From assembly GCA_030045215.1 (NCBI GenBank), contig JASIBJ010000799.1:1-6694 (forward strand): 6,694 bases of DNA, given 5' to 3'. Positions 1-6,168 of the stretch are shown one piece after another; within the stretch, counting starts at the first letter, position 1, and the number at the start of each line of letters is the position of its first letter. Below the pieces are notes generated by a model. That model was not told the DNA's origin and did not search any database. It saw only the letters and a program-made list of their open reading frames with translations. This stretch comes from Streptosporangiaceae bacterium. Its GTDB lineage: Bacteria; Actinomycetota; Actinomycetes; Streptosporangiales; Streptosporangiaceae. A program made the position numbers and the translations under genes.

Positions 1-184
1 GGATGGACAGTTCGCCGGCCACGGTCCCGGCCGCCTCAGTTGGGTAGTGGAAGCCGAGGGTGGGCGCGTTGTCTCCGGCCTCGCAGCCGGCGAGCAGCGG
101 GATCAGCGCGGCGATCGAAACGATCAGCAGCCGGCGCAGCCGTGCGTTACCCCAGCGCTGGCCGACACCGGCGCTCCTGATCAC
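1..184 (-). CDS. LpqE-like secreted lipoprotein, N-terminal part
   Basis: Partial gene; its 3' end lies beyond base 1. The start is GTG at 184-182, preceded by a purine-rich GAGGGGAG ribosome site at about 7 nt. The first 61 residues form a lipoprotein signal: an n-region with arginines (R10, R15, R17, R18), a hydrophobic stretch at about 19-31, and a lipobox LAGC with the lipidated cysteine at residue 34. The mature protein would be anchored to the outer face of the membrane. After the cysteine, an AGDNAPT-type segment leads into a domain that is cut off. In mycobacteria the lipoprotein gene lpqE (PCu(A)C/DUF461-related) is the divergent neighbour of carD, and the early mature sequence resembles that group, so LpqE-like is my best guess. 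That assignment rests mainly on synteny plus the short N-terminus. It lies 153 nt downstream of another minus-strand gene and may share its transcript. Confidence 0.72.
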   Translation of the reverse strand, partial: MIRSAGVGQRWGNARLRRLLIVSIAALIPLLAGCEAGDNAPTLGFHYPTEAAGTVAGELSI

Positions 185-240
185 TGCAGTGCTCCCCTCG
201 TCACGAGGCAGGTCCTCCGGACGTCGGAAAGCGTAGCCAT
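182..240 (-). other. possible short upstream ORF overlapping the lipoprotein start
   Basis: An ATG at 240-238 opens a 19-codon frame whose TGA stop (184-182 region, shifted by one base) overlaps the GTG start of the lipoprotein gene in a GTGA arrangement typical of translational coupling. No clear ribosome site precedes this ATG, and a frame this short can arise by chance, so it is only a candidate. Confidence 0.2.
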
Positions 241-286
241 AGGCCCGAATGAGCTTGGCGCCGGCCCGGCTGTATGCCCGCCCGCA

Positions 287-316
287 GACTGCCAAGGCCA
301 GTTCTCGCCTGCAGTC
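287..316. repeat. inverted repeat between the two minus-strand genes
   Basis: GACTGC at 287-292 and GCAGTC at 311-316 are perfect reverse complements. A short inner GGC/GCC pair could extend the hairpin. It lies about 20 nt past the stop of the membrane-protein gene on the minus strand. It could be a weak terminator or mRNA processing element, but no T-run follows it. A second perfect inverted repeat at 327-340 (TGAGCC-TC-GGCTCA) covers the stop codon itself. Confidence 0.3.
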
Positions 317-337
317 AGCGGCGATCTGAGCCTCGGC

Positions 338-1033
338 TCACACGTTGTGCAGAACCATTGGCAGGTCTTGGCTGGTGTCCAGTCGCTGGAAGTAGGAGAC
401 CGAGCCCCGCGCGGTCACGACGAACGCGGTCAGCCCGATGTAGGTATTGTTGTCGAGCCTGCCCGTCACGTCCCGGGCCAGCACGATGTCGTGGCCGAGT
501 TCTACGGCGAGCCGCTGAGCCTGGACCGAACTGCGGCCGGTATAGAGCAGGTAGTCGTCCACCCCGTCGACACGAGCGAGGTTAGCGAGCTCCGTGGCCT
601 GCGCGGTGCAGGAGCATCTCGCGGGGACCATCAACAGCACGGCCGGCCCCAGCGAACGCAGCTCGCGCCGGCTACCCGACACAATCACGGCATCGCCGGC
701 CAGGCCGGGCGCTTCCCTCATGACCGGAGCGGGGAGGGCTCCGGGGGTGCTCTGCCCCGGCATGCCCTGATCGATGGAGGTCGCCGTGAACAAGGTCAGC
801 AGCGTCCCGGAGATGAGGGCGAATACCAGGCAGCAGATCAGTAGCGGCACCACCATGCTGTCCCTGGACAGCACACCATGCATGCGCCGGCTGCGCCGAT
901 TGCGCCGCAGGGCCCGCTGCTCGCGGTGGTACGCCTGCACGTCCCGGTCGAGCTCCCGAGCGTCGTCGGGAATCTCGATGTCGACCGGCGGCAGGCCCGT
1001 GTCGTCCCGATCCGGGTCGCTGCCAGGACTCAC
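338..1033 (-). CDS. single-pass membrane protein with thioredoxin-like outer domain
   Basis: 231 residues, function unknown. GTG at 1033 is chosen as the start because GGGGAGG (1045-1039) sits 5 nt before it; the alternative GTG at 1039 would overlap that site. The N-terminal ~58 residues are charged: acidic first, then arginine-rich just before the membrane. One transmembrane helix follows at about 59-85, so the N-terminus should be cytoplasmic and the rest outside. The outer part, from about residue 115, has the order expected of a thioredoxin/TlpA-like fold: a hydrophobic strand (AVLLMVPA), a CSC motif at about residues 140-142 where CxxC is normal, a helix, a second strand (DDYLLYT), then a late strand ending in a TARGSV turn. 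The canonical redox pair is therefore missing or altered, so oxidoreductase activity is doubtful. It is divergent from carD and precedes the lipoprotein gene on the same strand. The fold assignment is inference from strand order only. Confidence 0.8.
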   Translation of the reverse strand: MSPGSDPDRDDTGLPPVDIEIPDDARELDRDVQAYHREQRALRRNRRSRRMHGVLSRDSMVVPLLICCLVFALISGTLLTLFTATSIDQGMPGQSTPGALPAPVMREAPGLAGDAVIVSGSRRELRSLGPAVLLMVPARCSCTAQATELANLARVDGVDDYLLYTGRSSVQAQRLAVELGHDIVLARDVTGRLDNNTYIGLTAFVVTARGSVSYFQRLDTSQDLPMVLHNV

Positions 1034-1060
1034 GTGCACCTCCCCGGCAGGTTCGAAGTC

Positions 1061-1085
1061 CCTCCTCTCAGTATGGTCCAGGAGG
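1061..1085. repeat. CCTCCT / AGGAGG inverted repeat in the divergent region
   Basis: CCTCCT (1061-1066) and AGGAGG (1080-1085) are reverse complements with a 13-nt loop. It lies upstream of the minus-strand membrane-protein gene, so in that gene's leader an AGGAGG resembling a ribosome site would be paired. No start codon follows that AGGAGG at a useful distance, so its role is unclear. Confidence 0.25.
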
Positions 1086-1248
1086 GGTCCGGGCCGCGCA
1101 GTCAGCCCTCCATCGATTTGTGATCAGCCGGACGCCGGGCGTGACAGCCGCCGGGTCGAGTCGGCCGCGACAATTTCCACCGAGCGCTATCTGCGCCATT
1201 GACCTGCATCTTTGCCCGTTAAGGAGGGCTAATCACCTCGGCCGCCCG

Positions 1249-1257
1249 TGATAAGAT
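1249..1257 (+). promoter_or_regulatory. extended -10 promoter of carD
   Basis: TG at 1249-1250 is followed by one base and TAAGAT at 1252-1257, an extended -10 (TGnTAnnnT). No good -35 is seen 16-18 nt upstream. A TTGACC at 1199-1204 is too far away to pair with it. Transcription would start near 1264 and give a leader of about 20 nt carrying the ribosome site GGAAGGGG (1268-1275). Confidence 0.55.
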
Positions 1258-1285
1258 GGGTGTCAGCGGAAGGGGTACATGCCAC

Positions 1286-1768
1286 ATGTCTTTCAAGGTC
1301 GGCGACACCGTCGTCTACCCCCACCATGGGGCTGCTCGGATCGAAGAGATCGAGACCCGTTCGATCAAGGGTGAGGATAAGACTTACCTCGTGCTCAAGG
1401 TCGACAAGGGCGACCTGACTGTGCGTGTTCCCGCCGATAACGCTGAGCTGGTTGGCGTGCGGGACGTGGTCGGACAGGAAGGGCTTGAGCGGGTGTTCGA
1501 GGTGCTGCGCGCCCCGTATACCGAGGAGCCGACTAACTGGTCCCGACGGTACAAGGCCAACCTGGAGAAGCTTGCCTCAGGCGATGTCAACAAGGTCGCC
1601 GAGGTAGTCCGCGACCTGTGGCGCCGTGATCGCGAGCGCGGCCTGTCGGCCGGCGAGAAGCGCATGCTGGCCAAGGCCAGGCAGATTCTCGTCAGCGAAC
1701 TCGCGCTGGCCGAGAAGACCAACGAGGACAAGGCCGAGGCCCTGCTCGACGAGATTCTCGCGTCCTGA
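1286..1768 (+). CDS. carD: CarD family RNA polymerase-binding transcription regulator
   Basis: 160 residues; the mycobacterial protein has 162. CarD binds the RNA polymerase beta subunit and stabilises the open promoter complex, notably at rRNA promoters, and is essential in mycobacteria. The start is the ATG at 1286 (protein begins [15 protein letters not shown]), because family homology starts there and GGAAGGGG lies 10 nt upstream. An in-frame ATG at 1256 would add ten unrelated residues and overlaps the -10 box. Residues 1 to about 53 are the Tudor-like polymerase-interaction domain, with the beta-contacting R25 and R47 present. The remainder is the helical DNA-binding domain, including W85, which in the mycobacterial protein wedges the minor groove at the upstream bubble edge. 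The segment around residues 82-135 is almost identical to the mycobacterial sequence as I recall it. ispF follows after 6 nt, so the two are probably cotranscribed. Confidence 0.97.
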   Translation: MSFKVGDTVVYPHHGAARIEEIETRSIKGEDKTYLVLKVDKGDLTVRVPADNAELVGVRDVVGQEGLERVFEVLRAPYTEEPTNWSRRYKANLEKLASGDVNKVAEVVRDLWRRDRERGLSAGEKRMLAKARQILVSELALAEKTNEDKAEALLDEILAS

Positions 1769-1774
1769 CGCCTG

Positions 1775-2257
1775 ATGCCCGGCCTGTTGCCGCGCGTCGG
1801 GATCGGTGTGGACGTGCACCCTGTTGGCGCTGGTCGGCAGCTCTACCTCGCCGGTCTGCTCTGGCCGGGTGAGCCCGGACTCACCGGCCATTCCGATGGT
1901 GACGTGGCGGCACATGCTGCTTGCTCCGCGCTCCTGTCGGCAGCCGGTCTTGGCGACCTCGGCGGTCAGTTCGGAACCGACCGTCCCGAGTGGGCGAACG
2001 CCTCAGGATCTGACCTGCTCGCTGAGACGCGCAGGCTGGTGATACAGGCGGGCTTCCAGATCGGGAACGTGGCCGTCCAGGTCATCTGCAACCGTCCCAG
2101 GATCTCGGTCCGGCGTGAGGAAGCTCAGCAGGCCCTGTCCGCGGCACTCGGCGGCGCCGACGTCTGCCTATCAGCGACCACGACCGATGGCCTCGGCCTG
2201 ACCGGCCGGGGTGAGGGCATCGCCGCGATCGCCACTGCGCTGCTCGGCCGCGAATAG
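1775..2257 (+). CDS. ispF: 2-C-methyl-D-erythritol 2,4-cyclodiphosphate synthase
   Basis: 160 residues, the normal length. IspF is a cytoplasmic homotrimer that converts CDP-methylerythritol 2-phosphate to methylerythritol 2,4-cyclodiphosphate with release of CMP, in the MEP route to isopentenyl diphosphate. Visible hallmarks are the N-terminal GIGVDVH with metal ligands D13 and H15, the GHSDGD segment followed by the third ligand H47, catalytic-region D61 in LGDLG, the nucleotide-contacting SATTTDGLG, and the C-terminal GRGEGIA. It starts at ATG 1775, 6 nt after the carD stop, with no clear ribosome site of its own, which suggests translational coupling to carD. In many actinobacteria ispD, encoding the earlier cytidylyltransferase, stands between carD and ispF or is fused to ispF. 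Here neither arrangement is seen, so IspD must be encoded elsewhere. The 3' end converges on the DUF2637 gene, 36 nt away. Confidence 0.96.
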   Translation: MPGLLPRVGIGVDVHPVGAGRQLYLAGLLWPGEPGLTGHSDGDVAAHAACSALLSAAGLGDLGGQFGTDRPEWANASGSDLLAETRRLVIQAGFQIGNVAVQVICNRPRISVRREEAQQALSAALGGADVCLSATTTDGLGLTGRGEGIAAIATALLGRE

Positions 2258-2285
2258 GAGACATCAGGGCGGCTGCCGGCCTGGA

Positions 2286-2305
2286 GCTGGCCGTCACTGG
2301 CCAGC
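2286..2305. terminator. possible hairpin terminator between converging genes
   Basis: GCTGGCC (2286-2292) and GGCCAGC (2299-2305) form a perfect 7-bp GC stem with a 6-nt loop, 29 nt past the ispF stop and overlapping the last codons of the converging DUF2637 gene. No T-run follows on the plus strand, so it could be a T-less actinobacterial terminator or chance in GC-rich DNA. Confidence 0.35.
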
Positions 2306-3256
2306 CGGTGGCGCCGGCGAGCTCCACATCCGGTGAAAGACCGGCATCTCCGGATCGGTTGCCTCGCCAGGCGCGGAGCGGTCGTCGCCCGCGTCGGCGC
2401 TCCCCGAGTCATCCCGGCTGCCCAAGTCCCCATCGCTGGTCTGGTCGTCGGCGTCGAGAGCCGGTTCGCCCTCGGGCGTCTCGCCGGTCACGCGCCGCGA
2501 CCCGGCCAAGTCCGATGGTGCCTGGGAGACGGACTCGACCGTGTCGGCCGGCGTCTCCACTGCGGACGCCGCCAGTACCGCCGGTGCCGACACCGCGGCT
2601 GGCTCGGCGGCAGTCGGCTCAACGGCAGGCGGCTCGGCGGCACGCGGTGGCTCGACGGGCGGTGCTGTCGCGGCGAGCTCGTCCCCTCCGAATCCCGGTA
2701 CCAGCGGCAGGTTCGGCGCGGGTGGCTGCGGCTCCGGCTGCCACCGAGTTCGTGGCTGGCCGCGTCCGGTGACCCGGTTGCCGGCGAGGCGGCGCAGCCT
2801 GGCCTGCCGCAGCATCGCCAGGAGTAGAGCGAAGGCGATGAGCACCAGCACCCACGGCACGACCGCCGCGGTCACCGCAGCGTCCTGGGCGGGGAGCTTG
2901 CGCCCGGCCGCGTGCAGCGCATCGGCTCCCGCGGCGGCCGACACCAGGGCGAGCAGGCACGCCCACGCCAGCACCTTGCTGGGCAGCCCGGCTCCGCGGA
3001 GCGCCAGCACGGCCGCCAGGATCACGACCAGCAGCACATCGAAGATCAGTGGGTAACCCCTCGCGAGCCTGCCGCTTATCCCTGCCTGCAGGGCAAACGC
3101 GTGGATCCCGCCGTAGGAGAGCACGAACGCGGCACCGGCGAGTGCGGCGAGGCCGACGCCGACGGCCGCGAGGCCGATGATCCTGAGTGCTCCCGGCCTT
3201 TCGGCGGCCTGTGCTGGGCTAACACTTGCCGGGCTCGCAGTCATGTGGTCGCTCAT
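2294..3256 (-). CDS. DUF2637 family four-helix membrane protein with disordered tail
   Basis: 320 residues from ATG 3256. That start is preferred because AGGAAGGA (3277-3270) lies 13 nt upstream, a slightly long gap. A GTG at 3301 with AGGGG 3 nt before it is an alternative that would add 15 residues. The first ~160 residues match the DUF2637 pattern: a helix ending in FVLSYGGIHAFA, then GYPLIFDVLLV opening the second helix. Four membrane helices fall at about 24-46, 66-87, 92-112 and 128-148, followed by an arginine-rich cytoplasmic segment. From about residue 165 onward the tail is rich in Pro, Ala, Glu and Asp and lacks hydrophobic blocks. It contains three pentapeptide units of the xA(A/V)EP type at 205-219 and an Asp/Ser-rich stretch at 266-302. 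DUF2637 has no established biochemical role; some members are annotated in connection with Streptomyces plasmid spread. It converges on ispF and diverges from the dioxygenase gene. Confidence 0.87.
   Translation of the reverse strand: MSDHMTASPASVSPAQAAERPGALRIIGLAAVGVGLAALAGAAFVLSYGGIHAFALQAGISGRLARGYPLIFDVLLVVILAAVLALRGAGLPSKVLAWACLLALVSAAAGADALHAAGRKLPAQDAAVTAAVVPWVLVLIAFALLLAMLRQARLRRLAGNRVTGRGQPRTRWQPEPQPPAPNLPLVPGFGGDELAATAPPVEPPRAAEPPAVEPTAAEPAAVSAPAVLAASAVETPADTVESVSQAPSDLAGSRRVTGETPEGEPALDADDQTSDGDLGSRDDSGSADAGDDRSAPGEATDPEMPVFHRMWSSPAPPAGQ
2601..2645. repeat. 15-bp tandem repeat inside the DUF2637 gene
   Basis: Three imperfect 15-bp units begin at 2601, 2616 and 2631, each starting GGCTC and containing CGGCA. 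On the minus strand they encode the xA(A/V)EP pentapeptide units. Slippage could change the copy number without breaking the frame. Confidence 0.6.
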
Positions 3257-3309
3257 CGGATCAGGCAAGTCCTTCCTGGGCGCGATGCCGGTCCGGTGCA
3301 CGGTCCCCT

Positions 3310-3315
3310 TATAGT
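3310..3315 (+). promoter_or_regulatory. -10 element of the dioxygenase gene
   Basis: TATAGT fits the actinobacterial TAnnnT -10 well and lies in the only A/T-rich patch of the 151-bp divergent region. No convincing -35 is visible. Transcription would start near 3322, leaving a leader of about 86 nt before ATG 3408. On the minus strand the same patch reads TATAAG and might serve the DUF2637 gene, though less well. Confidence 0.45.
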
Positions 3316-3347
3316 CGAAAATGGGCGGTACAGCGTGCAAGGCGGCA

Positions 3348-3387
3348 GGCCGGCGGCGGCGCACGCCGGCCAGAAAAAACGGCCGGC
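3348..3387 (+). promoter_or_regulatory. alternative-hairpin leader of the dioxygenase gene
   Basis: Three arms lie in the leader: A GGCCGGCG (3348-3355), B CGCCGGCC (3364-3371) and C GGCCGGC (3381-3387). A-B can form 8 bp with an 8-nt loop. B-C can form 7 bp with a 9-nt A-rich loop (3372-3380). The two pairings exclude each other. C ends 9 nt before the ribosome site AGGGAG (3397-3402), which is 5 nt from ATG 3408. The shape resembles an attenuator or translation switch, but GGCCGGCC is its own complement and common in GC-rich DNA, so a regulatory role is unproven. Confidence 0.35.
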
Positions 3388-3407
3388 CGCGGCGGTAGGG
3401 AGACGAT

Positions 3408-4634
3408 ATGCCGTATTACCGGGTGGCCGGGGAGATTCCGCGAAAGCGTCACATCCGCTTCCGCGGCCCCGACGGAAGCCTGTACGCCGAGGAACTGATG
3501 GGCGAGGAAGGCTTCTCCGCCGACTCGTCGTTGCTGTACCACCAGCATCCGCCGACGGCGATCGTGAAGAGCGAGGGTCTGCGCGATGTCGCCGCGGACG
3601 CCGGCCTGGTGGCCAACCATCCGCTGCTACCGCGTCATTACCGGACGCAAGAGATGCCCGCCGGGGGTGACCTGGTCCTCAGCCGGCAGCTGATGATGGC
3701 CAACGACGACATCCGGATTTCGTTCGCCGCGGCCGATGCCGACTCTGAGTTGTACCGGAACTCGACCGGCGACGAAGCCGTCTACATCCGGTCCGGGTCG
3801 GCGACATTCGAGTCGGTCTATGGCAGCATCTTGGCCGGAGCCGGTGACTACATCATCGTGCCGCGCGGCACGATTCACCGCTGGCTGCCTGGCCCCGGCG
3901 GCCTGCACGCCCTGGTCGTCGAAGCGCGCGGGCACATCCGTCCGCCGAAGCGCTATCTGTCTCAGTTCGGGCAGTTCCTTGAGCACGCTCCCTACTGCGA
4001 GCGCGACCTCCGCGGACCTGACGGTCCACTGCTGCGTGAGGGCGAGGACGTTCCCGTCATAGTCAGGAATGTCGGCGGCCTGACCAGGCTGACGTACGCG
4101 TTCCATCCGTTCGACGTGGTTGGCTGGGACGGCTACCTGTATCCGTATGCGTTCAACATCGCCGACTTCGAGCCGATTGTGAAGCGGACGCACGCGCCGC
4201 CGCCCGTGCATCAGACGTTCGAGGGCCCGAACTTCGTGATCTGCTCGTTCTGTCCGCGGCCGCTTGACTTCCATCCCGAGGCGGTACCGATACCTTATAA
4301 CCATCACAACGTCGACTCCGACGAGATGATGTACTACGTGGCCGGTGACTACTCGGCGCGCAAGGGCTCGGGTGTCAGCCTCGGCTCGATCACCCTGCAC
4401 CCGTCGGGCTTCACGCACGGCCCGCAGCCGGGCGCGGTCGAGGCGGTAATCCAGGGCCTGGCCGAGGGCAAGACCACGACGGACGAGACCGCCGTGATGA
4501 TCGACACCTTCCGGCCGCTGCAGCTGGCCACGACAGCCGCTCAGGCCGAGGACCCCGAGTATGCCTGGAGCTGGGCTAATGCCGCCCGGGGGAAGACCGG
4601 CACCAACGGCGCCGACCGTGGTCCCGGATTCTGA
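3408..4634 (+). CDS. hmgA: homogentisate 1,2-dioxygenase family protein
   Basis: 408 residues. The family is a cupin-fold, Fe(II)-dependent ring-cleaving dioxygenase; the classical enzyme opens homogentisate to maleylacetoacetate in tyrosine/phenylalanine breakdown, in the cytoplasm. ATG 3408 has AGGGAG 5 nt upstream. The iron site can be read from the sequence: H300 and E306 in HHNVDSDE (same six-residue spacing as human H335/E341) and H337 in SGFTHGP (human H371). H268 in PPVHQTFEGP fits the catalytic histidine. The N-terminus (PRKRHIRFRGPDG, then LYAEELMGEEGFSADSSLLYH) belongs to the divergent branch common in actinobacteria. It lacks the GFGNEH-type start of classical HmgA, so homogentisate as substrate is probable but not certain. 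No maleylacetoacetate isomerase, fumarylacetoacetase or 4-hydroxyphenylpyruvate dioxygenase gene lies nearby. The gene interrupts the usual ispF-cysS neighbourhood. Confidence 0.85.
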   Translation: MPYYRVAGEIPRKRHIRFRGPDGSLYAEELMGEEGFSADSSLLYHQHPPTAIVKSEGLRDVAADAGLVANHPLLPRHYRTQEMPAGGDLVLSRQLMMANDDIRISFAAADADSELYRNSTGDEAVYIRSGSATFESVYGSILAGAGDYIIVPRGTIHRWLPGPGGLHALVVEARGHIRPPKRYLSQFGQFLEHAPYCERDLRGPDGPLLREGEDVPVIVRNVGGLTRLTYAFHPFDVVGWDGYLYPYAFNIADFEPIVKRTHAPPPVHQTFEGPNFVICSFCPRPLDFHPEAVPIPYNHHNVDSDEMMYYVAGDYSARKGSGVSLGSITLHPSGFTHGPQPGAVEAVIQGLAEGKTTTDETAVMIDTFRPLQLATTAAQAEDPEYAWSWANAARGKTGTNGADRGPGF

Positions 4635-4701
4635 CCAAGGGCTGGGCTCGGCCGGCCAGAGAAACTCACAACGTGCCGCCGGGCCAGAAACAGGCAATTA
4701 T

Positions 4702-4740
4702 CCGGGTTCGCCCGGCCCCCGTGGTGGCCACACGCGGGGG
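4702..4740 (+). terminator. tandem stem-loops after the dioxygenase gene
   Basis: CCGGG-TTCG-CCCGG (4702-4715) is a perfect 5-bp stem with a TTCG loop. It is followed at once by CCCCCGTG (4716-4723) and CAC-GC-GGGGG (4731-4740), which form a second stem with a 2-nt bulge. They lie 67-105 nt past the dioxygenase stop and just before the cysS promoter, a good place for transcript ends, but no T-run follows. Confidence 0.35.
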
Positions 4741-4755
4741 TGTGAGCACATCCCG

Positions 4756-4761
4756 TAACCT
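4756..4761 (+). promoter_or_regulatory. -10 element giving a leaderless cysS mRNA
   Basis: TAACCT fits TAnnnT. Its last base is 7 nt before the G of the GTG at 4768, so the predicted transcription start coincides with the start codon. No ribosome-binding sequence lies between them or just upstream. This is the usual layout of leaderless actinobacterial genes. No clear -35 was found. Confidence 0.5.
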
Positions 4762-4767
4762 TGGCTG

Positions 4768-6168
4768 GTGACGCTTCGCCTGCATGACACGGCCACGCGC
4801 TCGGTGCGCGAGTTCATCCCGCTGCTACCCGGCCGGGTGTCGCTGTACCTGTGTGGCGCGACCGTCCAGGCGCCACCGCATATCGGGCACATTCGCTCAG
4901 GTGTGGTTTTCGACATCCTGGTCCGCTGGTTGCAGGTGACCGGGTATCAGGTCACGTTCTGCCGGAACGTCACTGACATCGACGACAAGATCCTGCACGC
5001 CGCCCACCACACCGAGGTCCCGTGGTGGGCCGTGGCCGAGCGGAACCAGCGTGCCTTCACCCGCGGCTACGACGCACTTGGCTGCCTCCCGCCCGATGTC
5101 GAACCGCGAGCAACCGGGCACGTGCCGGAAATGATCGAGCTGATGCACCGCCTGATCGATACCGGGCACGCGTACCCGGCTCGCGGCGACGTGTACTTCG
5201 ACGTGCGATCCCAGCCCGATTACGGCGAGCTGTCGGGTCAGCGCCTCGATCACATGCTGCCGTCCGAGGACGTTGAGGACGTCCGGGCCAAGCGGGACCC
5301 GCTGGATTTCGCGCTGTGGAAGGGGGCCAAGCCCGGCGAGCCCTTCTGGCACACGCCGTGGGGACCTGGCCGTCCCGGCTGGCACCTAGAGTGCTCGGCC
5401 ATGTCCACCAAGTACCTCGGCTCCACGTTCGACATTCACGGCGGCGGCCTGGACCTGGTCTTCCCGCACCACGAGAACGAGATGGCCCAGTCACACGCGG
5501 CGGGCGACGGCTTCGCCCGCTACTGGGTCCACAACGGCCTGGTCCGCATCGGCAGCGAGAAGATGAGCAAATCGCTCGGCAACTCGCTGCTCGTCGACGA
5601 GATGATCAAGAACGTGCGGCCGATCGAACTGCGCTACTACCTGGTCCAGGCGCATTACCGGTCGGAGATCAACTACTCACCGGAGGCGATCGCCGATGCA
5701 GCCACCGCCTACCGCCGGCTCGAGGGGTTCGTGACTCGCGCGGCCGAGGCCCTACCAGCCGACGCAATCGCCGAGCAGGCCTCGGTCCCGGCTGCGTTCG
5801 CCGCGGCAATGGACGATGACCTCGGCGTTCCGCAGGCACTGGCCGTCCTGCATGAGGCGGTCAGGGAGGGGAACGGGGCCATTTCCGCCGGAGACGAGTC
5901 CGGCACAGCGAAGCGGCTCGCAGAAGTCAGGGTCATGCTCGACGTGCTCGGCCTCGACCCGCTGGCCGAGCCCTGGGCCAGTCGTGGCGCAGAGGACACT
6001 CTGCGGCCGGTCGTCGAAGCGCTCGTGCGGGTGGCTCTTGACCAGCGCGAGGCAGCCAGGAGGCGTAAGGACTTCGCCGCTGCGGACGCGATCAGGGGTG
6101 AACTGCAGGGGGCCGGCGTGGTGGTGGAAGACACTCCGCGCGGGCCGCGCTGGGAGTTGCGCAAGTGA
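4768..6168 (+). CDS. cysS: cysteinyl-tRNA synthetase
   Basis: 466 residues, close to the 461 of the E. coli enzyme. This class I synthetase activates cysteine with ATP and charges tRNA-Cys in the cytoplasm. Signature residues are HIGH at 38-41, KMSKS at 265-269, and the zinc ligands C29, C209, H234 and E238 that give selectivity for cysteine over serine. The Rossmann catalytic core fills roughly 20-300, followed by the helical DALR-type domain and a C-terminal segment ending RGPRWELRK. It is not MshC, the mycothiol ligase paralogue: the intact KMSKS, the length and the rlmB neighbour all fit cysS. GTG 4768 is chosen because homology begins within the first residues and a -10 box sits at leaderless spacing. 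Its stop overlaps the start of rlmB by 4 nt (GTGA), so the two are cotranscribed and probably translationally coupled. Confidence 0.97.
   Translation: MTLRLHDTATRSVREFIPLLPGRVSLYLCGATVQAPPHIGHIRSGVVFDILVRWLQVTGYQVTFCRNVTDIDDKILHAAHHTEVPWWAVAERNQRAFTRGYDALGCLPPDVEPRATGHVPEMIELMHRLIDTGHAYPARGDVYFDVRSQPDYGELSGQRLDHMLPSEDVEDVRAKRDPLDFALWKGAKPGEPFWHTPWGPGRPGWHLECSAMSTKYLGSTFDIHGGGLDLVFPHHENEMAQSHAAGDGFARYWVHNGLVRIGSEKMSKSLGNSLLVDEMIKNVRPIELRYYLVQAHYRSEINYSPEAIADAATAYRRLEGFVTRAAEALPADAIAEQASVPAAFAAAMDDDLGVPQALAVLHEAVREGNGAISAGDESGTAKRLAEVRVMLDVLGLDPLAEPWASRGAEDTLRPVVEALVRVALDQREAARRRKDFAAADAIRGELQGAGVVVEDTPRGPRWELRK

Noticed and set aside
47..844. Long plus-strand open frame (265 codons)
   Set aside because: It lies antisense across the lipoprotein and the membrane-protein gene. 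Its product is low-complexity and unlike any family, whereas the minus strand shows a lipobox, ribosome sites and a membrane helix.
1256..1285. Upstream ATG adding ten residues to CarD
   Set aside because: It overlaps the -10 box, and the family begins at the ATG at 1286, which has its own ribosome site.
2308..3056. Plus-strand open frames opposite the DUF2637 gene
   Set aside because: They are Arg/Ser/Ala-rich antisense frames caused by GC-rich codon structure. The minus strand has the DUF2637 signature and membrane helices.
3257..3364. 36-residue N-terminal extension of the DUF2637 protein
   Set aside because: It would run through the probable divergent promoter patch, is basic and non-conserved in character, and the ATG at 3256 gives a normal start before the first helix.
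3627..4697. 356-codon minus-strand open frame
   Set aside because: It is fully antisense to the HmgA-family gene, whose iron-binding motifs are intact, and its own product shows no recognisable motif.
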